Origin: Sinomonas sp. P10A9
GTDB lineage: Bacteria; Actinomycetota; Actinomycetes; Actinomycetales; Micrococcaceae
Assembly: GCF_041022165.1 (NCBI RefSeq)
Contig: NZ_CP163302.1
Coordinates: 4,092,001 to 4,156,000 of the forward strand
Length of the DNA stretch: 64,000 bases
Direction of reading: 5' to 3'
Both the position numbers and the translations under genes were made by a program. How positions within the stretch are numbered: position 1 is the stretch's first letter; each line of letters starts with the position of its first letter. The notes under the pieces are model-generated. The model ran no database searches, was not told where the DNA came from, and worked only from the letters and a program-made list of their open reading frames with translations. Below, piece after piece: positions 58,682 to 64,000 of the stretch.

Positions 58682-58809
58682 GGCGCTGCAGATGCAGGGG
58701 GGCCGCCTTCGGAGTCCCGGGCGGACGGCGCCTACGCGCGTCGCCGGCTGCTACCGCGGACGCGGCCCCTATGCTGAGGCCATCATCAACGCTGCTCCGA
58801 GGTGGACCC

Positions 58810-59667
58810 ATGGCGCGCAGGCTCTTCGGCGAGATTCACCCCATCACGTATCGGATTTCGGTTGCCAAAGGCAGATTCCTGAGGAATGTGAGTGACCTTC
58901 GGCCTTCCCTGCACTTGGCGAAGACCCGCGATCAGGCCGATCTTCCCGTGGTGGTCTATCGGCACAATTCCCTCATCCGGCGGCGTCTGGGCAATGTCAA
59001 TCCCGAATTGCAGGACAACAAGGCGGTGAGCCTGTCCATCGCGGCACCCAAAGTCGACGGCGTGCTGATCCGCCCCGGAGAGGTCTTCTCGTTCTGGAAG
59101 CTCGTCGGGCCGGTGAGCGCCCGGCGAGGCTACCGGGAAGGCCTGACCATCGACCATGACCGGGCTGCGAGCGGGATCGGCGGCGGCATGTGCCAATTCA
59201 CCAACCTCATCCACTGGATGGTGCTGCACACGCCCTTGGACATCGTGGAGCACCACCACCATTCCGGGCTTGACCTCTTCCCGGATTTCAATCGCCAGAT
59301 CCCGTTCGGCACAGGAACGTCGATTGTGTACAACTATCTGGACTACCGATTCCGGAATCCGACCTCGCAGGCGTTCCAGCTGCGCGTGTCAGTCGGCGAC
59401 GACTACCTTTCCGGCGAGCTCCGCACGGAGTCGGCACTCCCCCTGAAGTACCACATCCACGAACAGGATTCCTGTTTCTTCCGGCACGACGGCAGCGTCT
59501 ATCGCCACAATTCCATCCACCGGACGGCGCGGGACAAGCGGACGGGCCTCGAGGTGATGCGCCAGCACCTCTCGACCAACACCGCCTTGGTCTGCTACCC
59601 GGAGGATCTCGTCCGGCTCCCCATCCTCGACGAACGCCCCACTAGGGCCGTCGTGGAGGCGCGCTGA
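58810..59667 (+). CDS. VanW family protein
   Basis: 285 residues. The VanW domain is clear: LIRPGEVFSFWKLVGPVSAR, then GGGMCQFTNLIHWMVLHTPL, EHHHHSGLDLFPDFNRQIPF and FGTGTSIVYNYLDYRF. Named from vancomycin gene clusters, these proteins have no settled biochemical role. No van resistance genes (vanH, vanA, vanX) are nearby. GAGGTGG precedes ATG 58810. Confidence 0.85.
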   Translation: MARRLFGEIHPITYRISVAKGRFLRNVSDLRPSLHLAKTRDQADLPVVVYRHNSLIRRRLGNVNPELQDNKAVSLSIAAPKVDGVLIRPGEVFSFWKLVGPVSARRGYREGLTIDHDRAASGIGGGMCQFTNLIHWMVLHTPLDIVEHHHHSGLDLFPDFNRQIPFGTGTSIVYNYLDYRFRNPTSQAFQLRVSVGDDYLSGELRTESALPLKYHIHEQDSCFFRHDGSVYRHNSIHRTARDKRTGLEVMRQHLSTNTALVCYPEDLVRLPILDERPTRAVVEAR

Positions 59668-59695
59668 CCGGCGCACTGACCCCTAGCCGCAGGTC

Positions 59696-60187
59696 CTACG
59701 ACGCCTGGACGGCGATCCCCCCGAGCCACGTCCGGTTGACCTCGCGGGCTTCGGCCTCGAGCAGGCCGCCCTCCACCTCGATGCCCACCGCGCGCAGCGT
59801 CTCTGCCCCACCCTGGGCCAGCGGATTCGGGTCCGAGAGCGCGTAGACCACGCGGCTCACGCCGGCCTTGATAAGTGCCTGGGCGCACGGCCCGGTGCGC
59901 CCGGTGTGGTTGCACGGCTCGAGGGTCACGATCGCCGTCGTGCCACGAGCCGTCTCCCCGGCGCGGGAAAGGGCGTCGGCCTCTGCGTGGGCCGTCCCGG
60001 CGCCGCGATGGAAGCCCTCGGCGACCACCTCGCCGTCGTGCGCGAGGAGCACGCAGCCCACCCGCGGATTCGGACCTAGCGGCACGCCCGGTGTCGCGGC
60101 GAGCCGCAGCGCCCGGCGCATCGCCTCGGATTCGGTGTAGCGCACGACGCCGGTCGCGGCCTCCGCGGCGGACAGCACCTCCGTCAC
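59696..60187 (-). CDS. ribD: Stand-alone RibD-type deaminase domain
   Basis: 163 residues. The zinc-deaminase motif is GTAHAEADALSRAG with VTLEPCNHTGRTGPCAQAL, matching the N-terminal half of RibD (deamination of the pyrimidine intermediate). The reductase half, about 200 residues in normal RibD, is missing: the protein ends REVNRTWLGGIAVQAS at the point where the domains join. It is coupled to ribA by an ATGA overlap. Either a partial second pathway or a route that needs only the deaminated intermediate. Confidence 0.85.
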   Translation of the reverse strand: MTEVLSAAEAATGVVRYTESEAMRRALRLAATPGVPLGPNPRVGCVLLAHDGEVVAEGFHRGAGTAHAEADALSRAGETARGTTAIVTLEPCNHTGRTGPCAQALIKAGVSRVVYALSDPNPLAQGGAETLRAVGIEVEGGLLEAEAREVNRTWLGGIAVQAS

Positions 60188-60888
60188 GCGCTCACCGCCA
60201 TGGCGAGCGCTGCGTCGAGGTCGATGCTGTGGGCCGTGTGGTCCCGCTTGGCCGTGAGGTAGCGGACGTTGGCCTCGGAGAGGTGCACGCCCGTGGGAAT
60301 GCGCTCGGCGACCCGGATGCCGAGGCCCTCGAGCTGGGCGGCCTTGTCCGGGTTGTTGCTCAGGAGCTGGATGCTCTCGACGCCGACGGCGCGCAGCATC
60401 TGGGCGGCCGCGGTGTAGTCGCGCTCGTCCTCGCCGTGGCCGAGGGCCGTGTTCGCCTCGTAGGTGTCGAGGCCCTGGTCCTGCAGCGCGTAGGCGTCGA
60501 GCTTCGCGTAGAGGCCGATCCCCCGGCCCTCCTGGCGGAGGTAGAGCAGGAACCCGCCGGCGTCAGTGATGCGCTCGGCGGCCTCGCGCAGCTGGGGGCC
60601 GCAGTCGCAGCGCTGGGAGCCGAAGACGTCTCCCGTGAGGCATTCGCTGTGCGGGCGGACGAGCGGCGCGGCGGCGTTCGCCGAATCCGAGCCGTTGGCG
60701 GCTCTAGTCAGGGCCGCGCGCCAGTCGCCCAGGCCGAGCAGGAGGTGTTCCTTGCCATCGGCGAGACCGCGGAACGTGAAGACGTCCGCTGTGGTCCGGT
60801 ATCCGTCGGGGAACTGCAGCGGCACCCGGACTTGGGTGCGGATGGCCGCCGGGGCGGCGGCGGGGACCCGCAGGGCGGTGGCGGTCAT
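60184..60888 (-). CDS. ribA: GTP cyclohydrolase II
   Basis: 234 residues from ATG 60888 with GGAG upstream. The zinc cysteines are in SECLTGDVFGSQRCDCGPQL and the GTP site in LRQEGRGIGLYAKLDAYALQ; DTYEANTALGHGEDERDY and LLSNNPDKAAQLEGLGI are also typical. It lacks the N-terminal DHBP-synthase half found in bifunctional RibBA. It opens the imidazole ring of GTP, giving the substrate of the adjoining deaminase. A primary riboflavin operon presumably exists elsewhere. Confidence 0.92.
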   Translation of the reverse strand: MTATALRVPAAAPAAIRTQVRVPLQFPDGYRTTADVFTFRGLADGKEHLLLGLGDWRAALTRAANGSDSANAAAPLVRPHSECLTGDVFGSQRCDCGPQLREAAERITDAGGFLLYLRQEGRGIGLYAKLDAYALQDQGLDTYEANTALGHGEDERDYTAAAQMLRAVGVESIQLLSNNPDKAAQLEGLGIRVAERIPTGVHLSEANVRYLTAKRDHTAHSIDLDAALAMAVSA

Positions 60889-60902
60889 GGCATCTCCAAT
60901 GC

Positions 60903-60947
60903 TTGAATCTTCAATCAACATTACGGACTCTCTGATTGAAGCGTCAA
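60903..60947 (-). promoter_or_regulatory. Twin TTGAA-NN-TTCAA boxes over the ribA promoter
   Basis: TTGAATCTTCAA (60903-60914) is a 12-bp palindrome apart from its centre; TTGAAGCGTCAA (60936-60947) is a degenerate copy 33 bp away. TTCAATCA (60910-60917) and TGATTGAA (60933-60940) add a perfect larger inverted repeat. Read leftward, TTGACG and TAATGT make a plausible -35/-10. The pattern is MarR-like; no MarR gene is in the window. Confidence 0.55.
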
Positions 60948-61108
60948 GCACCCCGGGGTATTCCCGACACAGCGCCCCGCCCAGCCGGAATGCGTCCCGC
61001 GCGTCCGTTCCTGATCCCATCGACCCCTGTCGGACGAGCATCGGCGGCGTGTCGCCGATGCGACACGCCGCCGAGCCATACTGATCCGAGCAGGAGCAAC
61101 CGCGGCCC

Positions 61109-61525
61109 CTACGGGATGTCCAGGATCTCGCTCCTGATGAGGAACCGCTTCCCCTCGGGAGCCTCGAGGGAGAAGCCGCTCCCCCGGCCCACCACCACAT
61201 CCACGGTCAGATGGGTGTGGGACCAGTAGTTGAACTGCTCCTTCGACATCCAGAACCCGATCTCCCCGCGCCCGGGGAGGTCGAAGACGCCGAGCTGGAC
61301 GTCGGCATCGCCCGTGAGGAGCTCGCCGGCGGGGTAGCACATGGGCGCCGACCCGTCGCAGCACCCGCCGGACTGGTGGAACATGAGGGGTCCGTGCCGC
61401 TCCCACAGCGAGTCGAGGAGCGTCAGGGCCGGCTTGGTCAGCGCGACCCGGGAGAAGTCCTCCCCCGGGCGCACCGGCCTCGCCGCGAGTGCTGCGTTGT
61501 GCGGAACCGCACGCTCGGCATCCAT
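61109..61525 (-). CDS. DUF779 protein associated with aldehyde dehydrogenase
   Basis: 138 residues from ATG 61525. The DUF779 signature is present: LMFHQSGGCCDGSAPMCYPAGEL with its clustered Cys, then VFDLPGRGEIGFWMSKEQF and WSHTHLTVDVVVGRGSGFSLE. The family nearly always accompanies alcohol/aldehyde dehydrogenase genes, as here (5 bp after the dehydrogenase). The Cys-rich loop may bind metal. Function unproven. Confidence 0.85.
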   Translation of the reverse strand: MDAERAVPHNAALAARPVRPGEDFSRVALTKPALTLLDSLWERHGPLMFHQSGGCCDGSAPMCYPAGELLTGDADVQLGVFDLPGRGEIGFWMSKEQFNYWSHTHLTVDVVVGRGSGFSLEAPEGKRFLIRSEILDIP

Positions 61526-61530
61526 GGCGA

Positions 61531-62553
61531 TCAGTACTTGATGACCACGCGGCCGTCGATCTTGGCGTGGTGCATCTCGTCGAAGACCTGGTTGATCTCC
61601 TCGAGATCGCGCGTGTGGAACGTCGGGTGGATGAGGCCGCGCGCGTAGAAGTCGAGCGCCTCCTCGAGGTCCTGGCGCGTCCCGACAATGGAGCCACGGA
61701 TCGTCAGGCCCTTGAGCACGATGTCGAAGATCGGGGCCGGGAAGTCGCCCGGGGGCAGGCCGTTGAACACGATGGTCCCACCCCGGCGGGTCATGCCGAT
61801 GGCCTGGCCGAACGCGGCCGGGTGCACAGCGGTCACGAGCACGCCGTGGGCGCCACCCGTTGCCTTCTGGATGGCCTCGGCCGGGTCCTCGGCGAACGCG
61901 TTGACGGTCACCTCGGCTCCGTGCTTCTTCGCGAGCGCGAGCTTCTCGTCCGCGACGTCGACGGCCGCGACGCGCATGCCCATCGCGACGGCGTACTGCA
62001 CCGCGATGTGCCCGAGGCCTCCGATGCCCGAGATGACAACCCACTCGCCGGGGCGGACCTCGGTCTGCTTGAGGCCCTTATAGACCGTGACGCCGGCGCA
62101 CAGGACCGGCGCGACCTCGTACGGGTCCGCGCCCTCGGGGACGCGTGCTGCGAACTTCGTGTCGACGAGCATGTACTCGCCGAACGAGCCGTCCACGCCG
62201 TAGCCGCCGTTCTGCTGCGACTCGCACAGGGTCTCCCAGCCGGTGCGGCAGTACTCGCAGGTACCGCACGCGCTCCACAGCCACGCGTTGCCGATCACCT
62301 CACCGATGGCAACGTCCGTGACGCCCTCGCCGAGCGCGACAACGGTGCCGACGCCCTCGTGCCCGGGGACAAGCGGGAGCTTGGGCTTGACGGGCCAGTC
62401 GCCCTGCGCGGCGTGGAGGTCGGTGTGGCAGACGCCGCTCGAGATGAGCTTCACGAGCGCCTGGCCTGGGCCGGGCGTGGGGATCTCGAGCTCGTCGACG
62501 GTGAGTTCGTCCCCGAAGGTGTGGACAACGGCGGCCTTGAAGGTGCTGCTCAT
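61531..62553 (-). CDS. adhP: Zinc alcohol dehydrogenase (AdhP-like)
   Basis: 340 residues. ATG 62553 is chosen over ATG 62559 because AAGGAG is then 7 nt away. Catalytic zinc: SSGVCHTDLHAAQGDWPV and GHEGVGTVVALG; structural zinc: SACGTCEYCRTGWETLCES; Rossmann: GIGGLGHIAVQYAVAMG. This is the propanol-preferring ethanol dehydrogenase type, oxidising primary alcohols. Operon with the aldehyde dehydrogenase upstream and DUF779 downstream. Confidence 0.92.
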   Translation of the reverse strand: MSSTFKAAVVHTFGDELTVDELEIPTPGPGQALVKLISSGVCHTDLHAAQGDWPVKPKLPLVPGHEGVGTVVALGEGVTDVAIGEVIGNAWLWSACGTCEYCRTGWETLCESQQNGGYGVDGSFGEYMLVDTKFAARVPEGADPYEVAPVLCAGVTVYKGLKQTEVRPGEWVVISGIGGLGHIAVQYAVAMGMRVAAVDVADEKLALAKKHGAEVTVNAFAEDPAEAIQKATGGAHGVLVTAVHPAAFGQAIGMTRRGGTIVFNGLPPGDFPAPIFDIVLKGLTIRGSIVGTRQDLEEALDFYARGLIHPTFHTRDLEEINQVFDEMHHAKIDGRVVIKY

Positions 62554-62624
62554 GGTCATGCTCCTTTGCATGGTGTGGTGGGTCAGCGGAGAAACCCCGC
62601 TGGTTGAGTACTGCGGCAGGTACG

Positions 62625-62658
62625 GCGCACGACGGCGGGGGGTCGCGCCGTCGTGCGC
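62625..62658 (-). terminator. Intercistronic hairpin between the aldehyde and alcohol dehydrogenase genes
   Basis: GCGCACGACGGCG (62625-62637) and its exact complement (62646-62658) form a 13-bp stem with an 8-nt loop, 38 bp after the aldehyde-dehydrogenase stop. No T-run. It may attenuate or process the message rather than end it. Confidence 0.55.
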
Positions 62659-62696
62659 CTGCACCATCGCGGGTGTGCGGTTCAGAAGGGCCGGGT

Positions 62697-64000
62697 CTAG
62701 AAGAAGCCGAGCTTCGACTCGGCGTAGGAGACGAGCAGGTTCTTGGTCTGCTGGTAGTGCTCGAGCATCATGAGGTGGGTCTCGCGACCGATGCCGGAGG
62801 ACTTGTACCCGCCGAACGCGGCGTGCGCGGGGTAGGCGTGGTAGTTGTTCACCCACACGCGACCGGCCTGGATGTCGCGGCCGGCGCGGTAGGCGGTGTT
62901 GCCGTCGCGGGACCAGACGCCGGCGCCGAGTCCGTAGAGGGTGTCGTTGGCGATCTCGAGGGCTTCCTCGTAGTCGGAGAACTTCGCAACCGAGACGACG
63001 GGGCCGAAGATCTCCTCCTGGAAGACGCGCATCTTGTTGTTGCCCTCGAACACGGTGGGCTCCACGTAGTAGCCGCCCGCGAGCTCGCCCTCGAGGACCG
63101 CGCGCTTGCCGCCGGTGAGGACCTTGGCGCCCTCGGCCTTGCCGATCTCGATGTAGGAGAGGATCTTCTCGAGCTGGTCGTTGGAGGCCTGCGCGCCGAT
63201 CATCGTGTCCGTGTCGAGCGGGTTGCCCTGGACGATCTTCTTGGTCCGCTCCACGACGTCGCCGAGGAACTTCTCGTAGATGCCCTCCTGGATCAGGGCA
63301 CGGGACGGGCACGTGCAGACCTCGCCCTGGTTGAGCGCGAAGAGCGTAAAGCCCTCCTGCGCCTTGTCGTAGTAGGCGTCGTCCTTCGCGGCGATGTCGT
63401 CGAAGAAGATGTTCGGGCTCTTCCCGCCGAGCTCGAGGGTGACGGGGATGAGGTTCTGGGACGCGTACTGCATGATAAGCCGACCCGTGGTGGTCTCGCC
63501 GGTGAAAGCGATCTTGCGGATCCGCGGGGACGAGGCGAGCGGCTTGCCGGCCTCGACGCCGAAGCCGTTCACGACGTTGAGGACGCCCGCCGGGAGGAGG
63601 TCGGAGATGAGCTCGGCCAGGACGAGGATGCTCGCCGGGGTCTGCTCGGCGGGCTTGAGCACGACGGCGTTTCCGGCCGCGAGCGCGGGGGCGAGCTTCC
63701 ACGTGGCCATGAGGAGCGGGAAGTTCCACGGGATGATCTGGCCGACCACGCCCAGCGGCTCGTGGAAGTGGTACGCCGTCGTGTTCTCGTCGATCTGGGA
63801 GAGCGAGCCCTCCTGGGCGCGGATCGCGCCGGCGTAGTAGCGGAAGTGGTCGACGGCGAGCGGGAGGTCTGCGGCGAGCGTCTCGCGGACGGGCTTGCCA
63901 TTGTCCCAGGTCTCGGCGACGGCGAGCAGCTCGAGGTTCTCCTCGATGCGGTCCGCGATGCGGTGGAGGATGAGAGCGCGCTCGGCGACGGAGGTCTTGC
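62697..64000 (-). CDS. NAD-dependent aldehyde dehydrogenase (5' end outside window)
   Basis: The frame is open to the right edge, giving the C-terminal ~433 residues. [32 protein letters not shown] and the catalytic Cys in [15 protein letters not shown] identify the acetaldehyde/chloroacetaldehyde dehydrogenase (ExaC-like) branch. The upstream part seen ([18 protein letters not shown]) is also typical. It takes the aldehyde formed by the downstream AdhP to the acid. A GTG at 63749 is internal, not the start. Confidence 0.93.
   Translation of the reverse strand, partial: KTSVAERALILHRIADRIEENLELLAVAETWDNGKPVRETLAADLPLAVDHFRYYAGAIRAQEGSLSQIDENTTAYHFHEPLGVVGQIIPWNFPLLMATWKLAPALAAGNAVVLKPAEQTPASILVLAELISDLLPAGVLNVVNGFGVEAGKPLASSPRIRKIAFTGETTTGRLIMQYASQNLIPVTLELGGKSPNIFFDDIAAKDDAYYDKAQEGFTLFALNQGEVCTCPSRALIQEGIYEKFLGDVVERTKKIVQGNPLDTDTMIGAQASNDQLEKILSYIEIGKAEGAKVLTGGKRAVLEGELAGGYYVEPTVFEGNNKMRVFQEEIFGPVVSVAKFSDYEEALEIANDTLYGLGAGVWSRDGNTAYRAGRDIQAGRVWVNNYHAYPAHAAFGGYKSSGIGRETHLMMLEHYQQTKNLLVSYAESKLGFF

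Noticed and set aside
58810..59667. Vancomycin resistance cluster suggested by VanW
   Set aside because: No vanH, vanA/B, vanX or vanRS partner is adjacent; VanW domains occur widely outside resistance clusters.

Overview
The window is visibly high-GC throughout, with strong Shine-Dalgarno sites, dense operons and frequent 4-bp ATGA overlaps. Mycothiol-type arsenate reductases, a Corynebacterium-type ArsR, a VanW protein and ABC sugar importers without their own ATPase all point to an actinobacterium, most likely Micrococcales of the Arthrobacter/Sinomonas kind (inference; no rRNA is present to confirm). I recognised no tRNA, rRNA, CRISPR array, transposase or phage structural gene. Whether the DNA is chromosome or large plasmid cannot be decided, but an actin-type partition module lies at the left end.

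Layout. 1-2.6 kb: the tail of an MFS transporter, then a putative parC-parR-parM segregation cassette (promoter, dyad and 42-bp-phased repeats, ribbon-helix-helix protein, ParM-like actin, terminator), ending against a cupin gene with no good start. 2.9-10.3 kb: a membrane protein, an oxidoreductase operon (old-yellow-enzyme, YCII, zinc dehydrogenase, FAD dehydrogenase), DUF427 and a GlcD-like oxidase. 10.4-15.9 kb: a polyol ABC importer with its dehydrogenase and a divergent AraC regulator. 15.9-20.4 kb: IclR, membrane protein, secreted repeat protein and a two-component system. 20.6-28.2 kb: a LacI-controlled inositol-like ABC/catabolic operon ending in an 83-residue GntR-type HTH protein, then an aldo/keto reductase. 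28.3-31.1 kb: a DHA2 drug exporter with its TetR regulator.

31.2-36.3 kb is an unusual arsenic resistance island. It has an ArsR-ArsC fusion divergent from an aquaglyceroporin, two further ArsC proteins, a second ArsR on an apparently leaderless promoter, a 21-residue peptide with eight cysteines at the position where ArsD usually sits, and an ArsA ATPase split by a single in-frame amber codon. No ArsB or Acr3 pump is present. The likely logic is arsenate reduction followed by arsenite exit through the channel, with ArsA and the Cys peptide in an unresolved role.

36.4-46.6 kb: small or unknown genes, a PLP decarboxylase, and a sulfonate/organosulfur cluster (LLM monooxygenase, TauD dioxygenase, SsuCBA-like importer, flavin reductase). 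46.6-57.9 kb: quinate/shikimate catabolism (dehydroshikimate dehydratase, shikimate dehydrogenase) and, 6 kb away, a LacI regulator plus a ShiA-like transporter. Both promoters carry the same paired 13-bp operator at 21-bp spacing. Between them lie a CoA-transferase/enoyl-CoA hydratase/MFS operon with a divergent IclR and a secreted phosphoesterase. 58-64 kb: an HNH-like lipoprotein, VanW, a GTP cyclohydrolase II plus stand-alone RibD deaminase pair, and an alcohol/aldehyde dehydrogenase operon with DUF779 that runs off the right edge.
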